A stretch of 13,747 nucleotides of DNA from Bacteroidota bacterium (GTDB lineage Bacteria; Bacteroidota; Bacteroidia; Bacteroidales; Paludibacteraceae): the NCBI GenBank assembly GCA_017860335.1, contig JAFNAU010000033.1, positions 1 to 13,747 of the forward strand, in the 5' to 3' direction. Below are positions 1 to 7,839 of this stretch, in pieces. The notes beneath the pieces were generated by a model. It was given only the letters and a program-made list of their open reading frames with translations, searched no databases and was not told the DNA's origin. Made by a program: the position numbers and the translations under genes. Position 1 is the first letter of the stretch. The number at the start of each line of letters is the position of its first letter.

Positions 1-188
1 TGACCGAACTTGGCGTAGCTTACGATTCGCGTGGTAATGTAGCAGTCGATAAAGAAAACCAAAGCTCTGTTTCGAAAGTTTTTGCTGCCGGTGATGCTGC
101 TATGGGTGCCAGTCTGGTGGTACGGGCAATTGCCTCCGGACGAAAAGCTGCCGAAGATATTCACCATTATCTTGTACAAAATTTATAA
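1..188 (+). CDS. gltD: Glutamate synthase small subunit GltD, C-terminal end (partial)
   Basis: Open from the left edge in the frame whose first complete codon is at base 3, ending at TAA 186-188. About 61 residues are visible. They contain the C-terminal NAD(P)H/FAD-binding signature of GltD-like flavoproteins: VFAAGDAAMGASLVVRAI followed by SGRKAAEDI. In this family the GD pair contacts FAD and the following A-x-G-x-S/L-V-V-x-A-I helix closes the domain. GltD supplies electrons from NADPH to the large subunit GltB, which makes two glutamates from glutamine and 2-oxoglutarate. asnB follows 80 bp downstream on the same strand, an arrangement often seen in Bacteroidota, which fits a nitrogen-assimilation operon. 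Related FAD-dependent oxidoreductases of the GltD/PreT type share this tail, so the asnB neighbour adds weight to the call. Confidence 0.85.
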   Translation, partial: TELGVAYDSRGNVAVDKENQSSVSKVFAAGDAAMGASLVVRAIASGRKAAEDIHHYLVQNL

Positions 189-268
189 GAACATCTGGAT
201 TATCACTATAATTTCAACAAACCCGATTTTAGTAAGAAAAATATTAACTTTTTAACTAACAACCAACT

Positions 269-1942
269 ATGTGTGGCATTGTATGTACATTTAATATCAA
301 ACAACCAGTAGAAGTATTGCGACCACAAATACTCCAGATGTCTAAATTAATCCGTCACCGTGGCCCGGATTGGTCGGGTATTTTCGCTAATGAACATGCC
401 ATACTGGCTCACGAGCGCCTGGCAATCGTTGACCCGCATTCCGGAAAGCAACCACTTTACAGTAAAGACGGGAAACTGGTTCTGGCTGTCAATGGCGAAA
501 TTTATAATCACCGTGAAATCCGCCGTCAGTTCGAAGGAAAATACGAATTCCTCACACAATCCGATTGTGAAGTTATTCTGGCGCTCTACCGCGAAAAAGG
601 TCCTGACTTTTTGGAAGACCTGAACGGAATTTTTGCTTTCGCGCTCTACGACATCGAGAACAACCGCTTTCTTATCGGACGCGATCACATCGGCATCATC
701 CCGCTTTATCAGGGTTGGGACAAACAGGGAGCTTATTACGTGGCTTCTGAATTAAAGGCATTGGAAGGATATTGCAATAAGATTGAAGAATTTCTTCCCG
801 GGCAATACTATTACAGCCCGGATAGCAAACCAACAAAATGGTATGTCCGCGACTGGATGGAATATGACAACGTGAAAGATAACTCTTCCAGCGTTGAAGA
901 ACTTCGACGTGCACTGGAAGATGCCGTAGAACGTCAGCTGATGTCGGATGTTCCTTACGGTGTACTGCTTTCGGGCGGGCTCGACAGCTCTATCATTTCG
1001 GCTGTGGCCAAAAAATTTGCAGCTAAACGTATTGAAAGTGGAAACATTGAAGATGCATGGTGGCCTCAACTTCACTCATTTGCTATCGGGCTGGAAGGAT
1101 CTCCGGATCTGGCTGCTGCCCGAAAGGTTGCTGAACACATCGGATCTGTACATCACGAAATAAACTTTACTGTTCAGGAAGGGTTGGACGCCATCCGCGA
1201 TGTTATCTATCATATCGAAACCTACGATGTGACTACTGTCAGAGCCAGTACGCCGATGTATCTCCTGTCCCGCTACATTAAATCCATGGGCGTTAAAATG
1301 GTGCTTTCGGGCGAAGGAGCCGATGAAATATTCGGAGGATACCTATACTTCCACAAAGCTCCCAATGCCGAAGAATTTCACAAGGAAACGGTGCGTAAAC
1401 TCAGCAAACTTCATCAGTACGATTGTCTTCGGGCTAACAAATCACTGGCATCCTGGGGAGTTGAAGGGCGGGTACCATTTCTCGACAAGGAATTCATGGA
1501 TGTGGCAATGAGGCTAAATCCAAAAGATAAGATGGCCGGGAATGGAAAAATCGAAAAGCATATACTTCGCTTGGCATTTGAAGACTATCTGCCGAAAGAT
1601 ATCGCCTGGCGTCAGAAGGAACAGTTCTCCGACGGGGTTGGTTACAACTGGATTGATACTCTGAAAGAGATGGCCACACAAAAGGTAACCGACGACGAGA
1701 TGGCAAACGTAGCCTATCGTTTTCCTATCCAGCCGCCCATGACGAAAGAAGAATATTACTACCGCAGCATCTATAGTGAATTATTTCCATCGGACAGTGC
1801 AGCACTCTGTGTACCTTCTGTGCCATCAGTGGCGTGCAGTACACCTGTTGCTCTGGAATGGGACGAAGCTTTCAAGAAAAATGCAGATCCTTCAGGACGA
1901 GCAGTCAGTTCAGTACATGAAAAGGGATACAAGAAAAAATAG
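269..1942 (+). CDS. asnB: Asparagine synthase B (glutamine-hydrolysing)
   Basis: Complete, 557 residues, the usual length for bacterial AsnB. It makes asparagine from aspartate, glutamine and ATP in the cytoplasm. The start ATG is fixed by chemistry: the protein begins MCGIVC, and Cys2 is the N-terminal nucleophile of the class II glutaminase domain (about residues 2-190). Glutamine-binding residues of that domain are visible: Arg50, Asn75 with Glu77 in NGEIYNH, and Asp99. The synthetase domain starts with the PP-loop SGGLDSS at 235-241, which binds the pyrophosphate of ATP, and carries the SGEGADEIFGGY motif in the second half. The C-terminal VPSVACSTPVALEWDEAFK block and the DPSGRAV-VHE ending match the long AsnB form, so the gene appears intact. 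It lies 80 bp after gltD with no clear promoter between, suggesting co-transcription, and is followed by a strong terminator. Confidence 0.96.
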   Translation: MCGIVCTFNIKQPVEVLRPQILQMSKLIRHRGPDWSGIFANEHAILAHERLAIVDPHSGKQPLYSKDGKLVLAVNGEIYNHREIRRQFEGKYEFLTQSDCEVILALYREKGPDFLEDLNGIFAFALYDIENNRFLIGRDHIGIIPLYQGWDKQGAYYVASELKALEGYCNKIEEFLPGQYYYSPDSKPTKWYVRDWMEYDNVKDNSSSVEELRRALEDAVERQLMSDVPYGVLLSGGLDSSIISAVAKKFAAKRIESGNIEDAWWPQLHSFAIGLEGSPDLAAARKVAEHIGSVHHEINFTVQEGLDAIRDVIYHIETYDVTTVRASTPMYLLSRYIKSMGVKMVLSGEGADEIFGGYLYFHKAPNAEEFHKETVRKLSKLHQYDCLRANKSLASWGVEGRVPFLDKEFMDVAMRLNPKDKMAGNGKIEKHILRLAFEDYLPKDIAWRQKEQFSDGVGYNWIDTLKEMATQKVTDDEMANVAYRFPIQPPMTKEEYYYRSIYSELFPSDSAALCVPSVPSVACSTPVALEWDEAFKKNADPSGRAVSSVHEKGYKKK

Positions 1943-1955
1943 TTGTTTAGTTAAG

Positions 1956-1988
1956 CCGGGTTTGCTGAAAATTGCAACCCGGTTTTTT
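1956..1988 (+). terminator. Rho-independent terminator after asnB
   Basis: CCGGGTT at 1956-1962 and GC at 1964-1965 pair with GCAACCCGG at 1974-1982, leaving one bulged T and an 8-nt loop. Six T residues follow directly (1983-1988). It starts 14 bp after the asnB stop and lies between convergent genes, so it probably ends the gltD-asnB transcript. The A-run needed for bidirectional action is weak on the other side. Confidence 0.85.
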
Positions 1989-2013
1989 GATAGCTGACGG
2001 AATTCTGTTCTAA

Positions 2014-3186
2014 TTATTCCACCAGTTTTTTCCGGTTATAAACCCTGATCGTACTGGTCAGATACACGATTATTCCGAGTAAACACGCGGCAGCGGCAAT
2101 GATATAAAGAGTTTGAAAAGACCATAAAGTAATGATGTATCCGCCGGTAAGCATTCCAATGCCATTACCCACATCAAATCCGGTTAAATAGGTGGAAGAA
2201 GCCGTTCCGCGCCGGTCGTGTGTTGCCATATTAACATAGATGGTCTGCAATGCCGGAAGGAGCATTCCAAAACCAACCCCCACCACAAAGGCTGAAACAC
2301 AAAATGCCACCAGCAGATGAACCTGCGAATAAACTACAAATCCGATAGCAGCTATCAACAATGCTGAAATTATCACCGGATGAATGTAACCTTTGTCAAC
2401 CATTTTTCCTGAAAAAATACGGGAGACGATGATACCAAATGCCAAAAATAAGAATAAAATGCCTGAATTTTGAATGCCTATACTCTTTCCGTACAGGGCG
2501 GCAAAAGGAATGAGCGTTCCCCAGGCTGAAGTCATAATTATCTGATTGATCAGCACCGGTAAAGCCGGCAAGAGGATGAAACGGTCAAAGGAAAGTGGCG
2601 GACGTACCGATTTTGGACGGACAGGCACATTGATTAAACTGACAAAAATTATAGCCATTATCCCCATGCCAATCGCGCATGTTATCAACCAATGAAAACC
2701 GGCTGAATGATAAATATTCAGTGCAATATAAGGTGCAATAGCCAAGGCCAGGTTATTGAACATGCCAAAAAAGCCAATCCCTTCAGCTCGTCTTGATGCC
2801 GGTATGATATCAATCACAACCGTATTGGCCGACACGCTCGTAATGCCCCAGAATACTCCGTGAATAAAACGAACGATAACAAAAGCCAGTACTGCTGTAA
2901 CCAGGTAATAGCCTAAATATACGGAAACAAAAAGGGACAGGCCAATGATATATAAAGCCTTACGGGGGAAAATATCCACCATATATCCCGAAAACGGACG
3001 CATGAACAGCATAGCCAACACGTACGACGAAAGTACAATCCCAACATTTGTTTCAGGAATGTGCAGCACTTCTGTCAGATACAAAGGGATAACCGGCACT
3101 AACAGATTAAAAGAACACGCGATCAGAAAGTTAGCTATACATGCGACACTGAAGTTCTTGTTCCATAAAGTTTCTTTCTCTTTCAT
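2014..3186 (-). CDS. Major facilitator superfamily (MFS) transporter
   Basis: Complete, 390 residues, the normal size for a 12-helix MFS protein, and almost wholly hydrophobic. The loop between helices 2 and 3 carries a variant of MFS motif A (GYMVDIFPRK, about 67-76). Helix 4 carries RFIHG-FWG (106-114), resembling the R-x-x-x-G motif B of drug:H+ antiporter-type families. The central basic linker (PVRPKSVRPP, about 190) divides the two six-helix halves. A repeat of motif A is visible in the second half (GKMVDKGYIHP, after helix 8). The substrate cannot be read from sequence. The family includes sugar, drug and siderophore exporters, and neighbours give no clue. The start ATG at 3184-3186 follows an A/T-rich leader without a clear Shine-Dalgarno. 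It is convergent with asnB and 191 bp downstream of the DUF4105 gene, with an apparent promoter of its own. Confidence 0.9.
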   Translation of the reverse strand: MKEKETLWNKNFSVACIANFLIACSFNLLVPVIPLYLTEVLHIPETNVGIVLSSYVLAMLFMRPFSGYMVDIFPRKALYIIGLSLFVSVYLGYYLVTAVLAFVIVRFIHGVFWGITSVSANTVVIDIIPASRRAEGIGFFGMFNNLALAIAPYIALNIYHSAGFHWLITCAIGMGIMAIIFVSLINVPVRPKSVRPPLSFDRFILLPALPVLINQIIMTSAWGTLIPFAALYGKSIGIQNSGILFLFLAFGIIVSRIFSGKMVDKGYIHPVIISALLIAAIGFVVYSQVHLLVAFCVSAFVVGVGFGMLLPALQTIYVNMATHDRRGTASSTYLTGFDVGNGIGMLTGGYIITLWSFQTLYIIAAAACLLGIIVYLTSTIRVYNRKKLVE

Positions 3187-3210
3187 TTCAACAAGCTAAA
3201 TTTGAAGATA

Positions 3211-3218
3211 CAAAAGTA
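3211..3218 (-). promoter_or_regulatory. Candidate Bacteroidota -7 element for the MFS gene
   Basis: On the minus strand this reads TACTTTTG, a full match to the Bacteroidota sigma-ABfr -7 consensus TAnnTTTG. It lies 25 bp upstream of the MFS start. No clear -33 TTG lies at the usual 19-21 bp. A small inverted repeat, CGGT-tttt-ACCG (3219-3230), lies in the spacer next to it and could be an operator, though it is short. The motif is loose in A/T-rich DNA, so this is tentative. Confidence 0.4.
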
Positions 3219-3276
3219 CGGTTTTTACCGGTTTAATGTAACCTGTATTGCAGCAATAAAGCAACAGGGTAATAAG

Positions 3277-3320
3277 AAAAAAAGATTCCCGACTGAAAGA
3301 TATCTTCAGAAGTGCTGGGA
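3277..3320 (-). terminator. Possible terminator after the DUF4105 gene
   Basis: Read on the minus strand, TCCC (3320-3317 side) pairs with GGGA (3290-3287 side) around an inner CTGAA/TTCAG stem (3309-3305 with 3297-3293). A run of seven T residues follows (3283-3277). The helix is imperfect and asymmetric. Its place between the DUF4105 stop and the MFS promoter candidate suggests the two minus-strand genes are separate units. Confidence 0.35.
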
Positions 3321-3377
3321 TTAGCGTGTAAGTATTATGCCTTTATGAAATTCGCGATAAAGACCCCGATACGTTTC

Positions 3378-4577
3378 TTAGAATGATTTCAACTTTCTGC
3401 TTTGCTTGACAATCCAGTTCAATGATCTGGCCAGCAGTAATACAATTAGTGGAATGTATGCCACATTGATTGCCTGAATGGAAAGTACAAATACAAGCAG
3501 CGCACCAAAGAAAAGGAAAACATTTGCCAACTGAAAATAGTTAATGAACGTGTGAAGTTTTTTATTCCAGAGCAATATGCCAACAATCACATTTAGTGGA
3601 TTACACCAAAGGATATTGAAATTGGATTTTACGAGGGGGTGTACAGAGAAAAACATCAGATAAAAAACAATAATACCGGCTAGTCCGGTAACTATCAATA
3701 ACACACTGTCGACAATCTTGCAGTATTTCTTTTGCCTGTACTCTGCCAGAATGATAATCACCCCGATCAGCAGAATGGCCAGAGTTATGATCAGCGGTTG
3801 TTGCAATATTCCGGAACTTACGTTTTCATCCTTACGTTCGACCAGAATTTTTTCTGATTTAACAAGCGGGCGTTTTGTACCATCTGCTGCAACTAATTCT
3901 ACAGCACCAAACTCACGGCTCAACACTTCGGGAAGAAACATGGATGTCCAGCGGGTGGACTTAACATCAGCATCCTTTCCCAGAAGCATGTCAATACCAA
4001 ATTTTGTCCAGGTATTTTCTCCCGTGTAAAAACCGACCCTGTTCCGGTAAGTTTGCTGTTCACTTACCGAATGGTATTCGACCTTATCATCGATAACCGA
4101 AAGTATCTTATCTCGCGGACGGGTGGAGCAGTTGTCGAAAACAAAATTATACCTGTATTCTCTGTTTTGAGGTTCATAGTTAATAAAAAGCGCGTCAACC
4201 AATTGCTGTTTTTCTTCTTTTGTTAGATTGAGCACCTGCTCGGTTACCGATGAATTTCTTTCCTGATATTCGGGCAGAAAATACCTTGTTTCATACACCC
4301 CCAGTTCGTAATCCGTTTCACCCTTGATAAATTTCATATAAAAATTGGGCTTGTTAAAATTAAACATACCGTAGTTGAAAACGATATCCATTCCACGTGC
4401 AGGTTCAATAAGCCGGATGGCAGTATGACCAAATTTGGCATAAACCTCAGGACCGGGCGAACAAGTCAGAAGACTTACAACAGCCGAATCGCTGAGAATG
4501 ACATTTTGCGCGTTAATCAGATTTACACCGCTGAGAATTAACAGTATGGTTATCAAATGAAGTTTAAATCGGTTCAT
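3378..4577 (-). CDS. DUF4105 protein, probable Lnb-type lipoprotein N-acyltransferase
   Basis: Complete, 399 residues. A signal peptide (1-23, LITILLILSGVNLINAQ) is followed by a periplasmic domain (about 25-250) of the DUF4105 type. About five hydrophobic segments fill the C-terminal third (about 262-279, 290-310, 322-338, 347-367, 371-388). Within the domain, KFGHTAIRL (His51) and FDNCSTRPRDK (Cys150) are the conserved His and Cys motifs, in the order seen in circularly permuted papain-like enzymes. A Cys-His acyl-enzyme mechanism is therefore likely. In Bacteroides, a DUF4105 membrane protein called Lnb has been reported to N-acylate lipoproteins, replacing the missing Lnt. The same architecture here suggests that role at the inner membrane, but this is by analogy. 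The family has paralogues, so a different acyl or peptide substrate is possible. It is divergent from the Crp-like regulator across a 255-bp gap. Confidence 0.8.
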   Translation of the reverse strand: MNRFKLHLITILLILSGVNLINAQNVILSDSAVVSLLTCSPGPEVYAKFGHTAIRLIEPARGMDIVFNYGMFNFNKPNFYMKFIKGETDYELGVYETRYFLPEYQERNSSVTEQVLNLTKEEKQQLVDALFINYEPQNREYRYNFVFDNCSTRPRDKILSVIDDKVEYHSVSEQQTYRNRVGFYTGENTWTKFGIDMLLGKDADVKSTRWTSMFLPEVLSREFGAVELVAADGTKRPLVKSEKILVERKDENVSSGILQQPLIITLAILLIGVIIILAEYRQKKYCKIVDSVLLIVTGLAGIIVFYLMFFSVHPLVKSNFNILWCNPLNVIVGILLWNKKLHTFINYFQLANVFLFFGALLVFVLSIQAINVAYIPLIVLLLARSLNWIVKQSRKLKSF

Positions 4578-4603
4578 AGTTATCCGGGATTTTTTGTATT
4601 ATG

Positions 4604-4611
4604 CAAAAATA
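4604..4611 (-). promoter_or_regulatory. Candidate -7 element for the DUF4105 gene
   Basis: Reads TATTTTTG on the minus strand, matching TAnnTTTG, 26 bp upstream of the start ATG at 4575-4577. The expected -33 TTG is not evident. Confidence 0.4.
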
Positions 4612-4784
4612 GTTCATTTTTCGAATGATTACAGTGACTGTGAGAAAAAAAATGAATCTCTCCGGATTATTAAACAAATCCTAATATTGTTAAATAAAAT
4701 TTTATTAAACGTTAATATAATGTATAAACTTTACAAAACGGTAGATTTTCCACCATTTATGGCAACTTATTTGAAATAATTTTC

Positions 4785-4792
4785 TAAATTTG
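4785..4792 (+). promoter_or_regulatory. Candidate -7 element for the Crp-like regulator
   Basis: TAAATTTG matches the Bacteroidota -7 consensus TAnnTTTG and would give a leader of about 33 nt before the ATG at 4833. The upstream TTG at 4771 is too close (11 bp) to serve as the -33 box, so support rests on the -7 alone. Confidence 0.45.
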
Positions 4793-4832
4793 TGCTAAAG
4801 AACATAGTTTTCAAACATATCTGATTGATGCC

Positions 4833-5534
4833 ATGGCAAAAAGGCAAATTTCATTACTTCGGTCCATTGAAGACGTATTTACTTTCTGGGATGTACTTAC
4901 GCACGATGAAAGAAATTTTATTCAAAATTCGTACACCATTCATCATTACAAAAAAAATGAAGTAATTCAGTGTGAAGGTGACGAACCTACACATTTGATG
5001 ATTCTGGCGATAGGGAAAGTCAAAGTGTATAAGAATGGTTTTGGTAACCGGGCGCAGATAGTGAGGATGCTCAAACCCGGTGAACATTTCGGTTATCGGG
5101 CTATTATCGCCAACGAACCAAACAGCACGACTGTCACTGCATTCGAGGACTCAACCGTTTATATGATCAGCGGTGAAAATTTCCTGTCCATACTCCGCCA
5201 CAACAATGCCTTTTGTTATCGTTTTCTGGAAGAATTGTCATTCGACCTGGCTGAATCCGATGCCCGGACTGTCAATTTGACACAAAAACACATTCGCGGA
5301 CGTTTGGCAGAGTCTTTGTTGTTTCTTAAAGACAATTATGGACTGGAAGAGGATGGCGCAACTATCAGTATTTATTTGTCGCGTGAAGATCTGGCCAATC
5401 ATTCAAACATGACCACTTCCAATGCCATACGTACACTGGCAAGTTTTGTTAACGAATCGCTCATTGCCATGGACGGACGAAAAATAAAAATAATAGATGA
5501 AGAAAAGTTGCGGAAAATAAGCAAAATGGGTTAA
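4833..5534 (+). CDS. Crp/Fnr-family transcriptional regulator
   Basis: Complete, 233 residues, typical of the family. The N-terminal cyclic-nucleotide-binding-like beta-roll spans about 18-133, with the glycine-containing turns GKVKVYKNGFG (61-71) and LKPGEHFGYRAI (80-91). A long dimer helix follows (about 125-150). The C-terminal winged helix (about 150-222) has a Crp-type recognition region at SREDLANHSNMTTSNAIRTL (183-202). The canonical cAMP contacts of E. coli CRP are not evident. The N-terminal Cys cluster of FNR is also absent; the only cysteines seen are Cys47 and Cys128. The effector is therefore unknown and may be redox, nitrosative or another small ligand. A second ATG at 4828 is out of frame. 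A TPR gene begins 67 bp downstream on the same strand without its own obvious promoter, so the two may be co-transcribed. Confidence 0.9.
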   Translation: MAKRQISLLRSIEDVFTFWDVLTHDERNFIQNSYTIHHYKKNEVIQCEGDEPTHLMILAIGKVKVYKNGFGNRAQIVRMLKPGEHFGYRAIIANEPNSTTVTAFEDSTVYMISGENFLSILRHNNAFCYRFLEELSFDLAESDARTVNLTQKHIRGRLAESLLFLKDNYGLEEDGATISIYLSREDLANHSNMTTSNAIRTLASFVNESLIAMDGRKIKIIDEEKLRKISKMG

Positions 5535-5601
5535 TCCCTCCTTATTCATATTAGGCTTATAATCAGTAGCTTGCTCCACTTCTCAATCTGTAATAAAGAC
5601 T

Positions 5602-7809
5602 ATGACAACTACTGAGATTCAAAGCGTTTACAAACAATCGATAGCCTTCCTTTCGCAGGGAAACCTGAAGAACGCATTCGACAAAATCATTGAACTGAGC
5701 AACGAACTCCAGTCGCCGGTACACCGTGAAAATATTGAAAATATGCAGCAAAGCTATCGGTATATGCTGCAATATTTTCTGAAGGGAATGATCGACCCCG
5801 AACGAAAATTGGTGTATAATAAACTGATTGCAAAAATGTTTGTACAGATTGCCGATTTACGCGAGGAACTGTTTACCCGCGATTCGTCCAATTTTGAATT
5901 CTCTCAGAAAAGATATTTTCCCTTCACACCCCAGCCAACTCTCTCCGACCTGGAAAATGGTCTGAAGAGGATGGATAAAATGGCACTGCTTCAAGAAGCC
6001 GAAACTGTTGACACAAGACACGAAAGAGAAATACAGCTTGAATTTGAAACTGCTATTCATTTTCTTTTCAATCACTTCTGGCTCAAATCCAGATATGATT
6101 CTCCCGAAATTCTCAATCTCTACCGGCAGGCAATGGACGAAACAAATACCGACTCTGTGGCTAAATCCATGCTGGTTTCTGCTTTGACACTCAATCTTTG
6201 GCGTTACTTTGACGAAACCAAGCTGTTGATGCTGCTCGATGCCTGCAATACCTCCGATATGTATGCACGGGAAAGAGCTCTTGCTGGTCTGTGTTTTGTA
6301 CTGGCGAAGTACAACCGCTTCCTGCCCTACTTTCCCGCTATCCGCAACCGGCTGGTAATTTTGGCCGATGATAATGTTATCACCGAACAGCTCCAGAACA
6401 TTATCATACAAATTATAGCGACTACCGAAACAGAACAAGTCTCAAAAAAACTACAGGAAGAGATTTTTCCGGAGCTGATGAAACTTCGTCCGCTGATGGA
6501 CGAGGGACTTAATCCCGAAAATATGATGAATTTGGATGAATGGGGCGAAATCAATCCCCAATGGGAAGAGATGATTGAAAAATCGGGCGCTTCAGATAAA
6601 ATTCAGGAATTTGCCGAATTGCAACTGGAAGGAGCCGATGTGTATATGAGTACATTCGCTATGCTGAAATCGTTTCCTTTCTTTTCCGAATTTTCGAACT
6701 GGTTCATGCCTTTCGATACGGATAATACGGCTGTAAAACCCCTGTTTGCAACCGATGACAAATCATTGATGACCATTTTTCTGAGTTCGGAAGTCATGTG
6801 CAATTCGGACCGTTACTCATTCTGTCTGAGCGTATTGCAGATGCCGGAATTGCAGCGTAATCTGATGAAACAATCATTCGGCGAAGCCACCGAGCAAATG
6901 GAAGAAATCAGTAAGGACGAAGCATTGCATTCTCCCAATGTGCAGGCAAAAAATATTTCAAAACATTATATTCAGGATCTGTTCCGGTTCTTCCGGCTCA
7001 ATCCACACCGGAGCGACTTTGTCAATATGTTTACCAAATCGCTTATCATGCACAAAACTTATTTGTTTGATTTGTTATCAATTGACGACACGCTCAAAAC
7101 TAATATTGCTGAATACTATTTCACGAAAAAACTCTACGCGCAGTCGCTCGAACTATTCGACGAAATAAAGAAAGAAGGTGAAATATCGGCAGCGCTGTAT
7201 CAGAAAATGGGTTATGCCTTTCAGCAGACATCGCGCCTTACCGAAGCACTCGATGCTTACAAAAAAGCGGATCTCATACAGCCCGATGATTTCTGGACAA
7301 ACCGCAAGATTGCCCTGTGTTACCGCCTGATGGGCAATGCCGAAAAAGCGCTGGAGGTATACCGGCATACCGACTTTATTAAGCCAGGTCAGCTTTCGGT
7401 CAGGTTGCAGATTGTTAGCTGCCTCAAGGAACTTAGGAAAACTGACGAAGCCCTGCGCGTACTGATGCAACTCAACGAGGAATATCCCGATAATCCGAAG
7501 ATTTTCCGCGAAATCATGCATTGTTCGTTTGTTGCAAAAAATCCCGCACAGGCTAAATATTTCTCGACATTGCTGCTGGAAACTGAAAATCTGATACCTG
7601 CCGATTACTGCACAGCCGGACATATTGAATGGAGTCTGAACAAGCAACAAAAAGCCGCTGAATATTATATTCAATCTCTGCGGTTACTCAACAACAACTG
7701 GGTACGCTTCGACACGCTGTTCCAGCAGGATAAAGAAACGCTGATTTCCAATGGAATAGCCGAAAGTGATTTGCTGCTTATGCTTGACGGACTAAAATAC
7801 GAAGAGTAA
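5602..7809 (+). CDS. Large cytoplasmic TPR-repeat protein of unknown function
   Basis: Complete, 735 residues. No signal peptide or membrane segment, so it is probably cytoplasmic. The N-terminal two-thirds is helical with no domain I recognise. It is rich in acidic and aromatic residues and alternates helices in a way that resembles degenerate TPR/alpha-solenoid repeats. From about residue 530 the repeats become clear TPRs, with the W/L-G-Y/F-A-P pattern: GYAFQQTSRLTEALDAYKKA, then a unit with ALCYRLMGNAEKALEVYRHT, then further units containing RKTDEALRVLMQLNEEYPDN and KQQKAAEYYIQSLRLL (about 530-700). Such scaffolds usually mediate protein-protein contacts. It lies 67 bp after the Crp-like regulator and is convergent with the PagL-like gene. 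That pairing is the only functional hint. I give no function. Confidence 0.85.
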   Translation: MTTTEIQSVYKQSIAFLSQGNLKNAFDKIIELSNELQSPVHRENIENMQQSYRYMLQYFLKGMIDPERKLVYNKLIAKMFVQIADLREELFTRDSSNFEFSQKRYFPFTPQPTLSDLENGLKRMDKMALLQEAETVDTRHEREIQLEFETAIHFLFNHFWLKSRYDSPEILNLYRQAMDETNTDSVAKSMLVSALTLNLWRYFDETKLLMLLDACNTSDMYARERALAGLCFVLAKYNRFLPYFPAIRNRLVILADDNVITEQLQNIIIQIIATTETEQVSKKLQEEIFPELMKLRPLMDEGLNPENMMNLDEWGEINPQWEEMIEKSGASDKIQEFAELQLEGADVYMSTFAMLKSFPFFSEFSNWFMPFDTDNTAVKPLFATDDKSLMTIFLSSEVMCNSDRYSFCLSVLQMPELQRNLMKQSFGEATEQMEEISKDEALHSPNVQAKNISKHYIQDLFRFFRLNPHRSDFVNMFTKSLIMHKTYLFDLLSIDDTLKTNIAEYYFTKKLYAQSLELFDEIKKEGEISAALYQKMGYAFQQTSRLTEALDAYKKADLIQPDDFWTNRKIALCYRLMGNAEKALEVYRHTDFIKPGQLSVRLQIVSCLKELRKTDEALRVLMQLNEEYPDNPKIFREIMHCSFVAKNPAQAKYFSTLLLETENLIPADYCTAGHIEWSLNKQQKAAEYYIQSLRLLNNNWVRFDTLFQQDKETLISNGIAESDLLLMLDGLKYEE

Positions 7810-7839
7810 AAACAAAAATTAATCAACCATTCTGATCTG

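Larger units (their letters stand above)
4578..4832. other. Divergent intergenic region with candidate promoters on both strands
   Basis: A/T-rich 255 bp separating the DUF4105 gene (-) from the Crp-like regulator (+). On the minus strand TATTTTTG (4611-4604), and on the plus strand TAAATTTG (4785-4792), both match TAnnTTTG. They lie 26 and 40 bp from the respective start codons. No convincing -33 box, riboswitch or small RNA was seen in between. A 61-codon open frame here (4594-4779) is low-complexity and ends before the regulator, and is not believed to be a gene. Confidence 0.5.

Noticed and set aside
3197..3204. Plus-strand TAAATTTG upstream of no gene
   Set aside because: It matches TAnnTTTG but points away from the MFS start and into the 3' end of the DUF4105 gene. 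It shows how often the motif occurs by chance in A/T-rich gaps.
3242..3268. Hairpin CCTGT...ACAGG in the MFS upstream region
   Set aside because: Five-base arms with no T-run in either direction. The inner ATTGC-A-GCAAT palindrome has only one base of loop. No role can be supported.
4594..4779. 61-codon open frame in the DUF4105-Crp intergenic gap
   Set aside because: A/T-rich, low-complexity, Lys/Asn/Ile-dominated product that overlaps the minus-strand promoter candidate. There is no family resemblance or ribosome-binding site.
5857..6438. 193-codon antisense frame inside the TPR gene
   Set aside because: It is the shadow of a strong coding region on the other strand. Its product is rich in Cys, Phe and Gly with no recognisable domain.
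7810..7839. Possible terminator between the convergent TPR and PagL-like genes
   Set aside because: On the minus strand a T-rich tail follows, but the only helix is a 4-5 bp ATCA/TGAT pairing, too weak to call.
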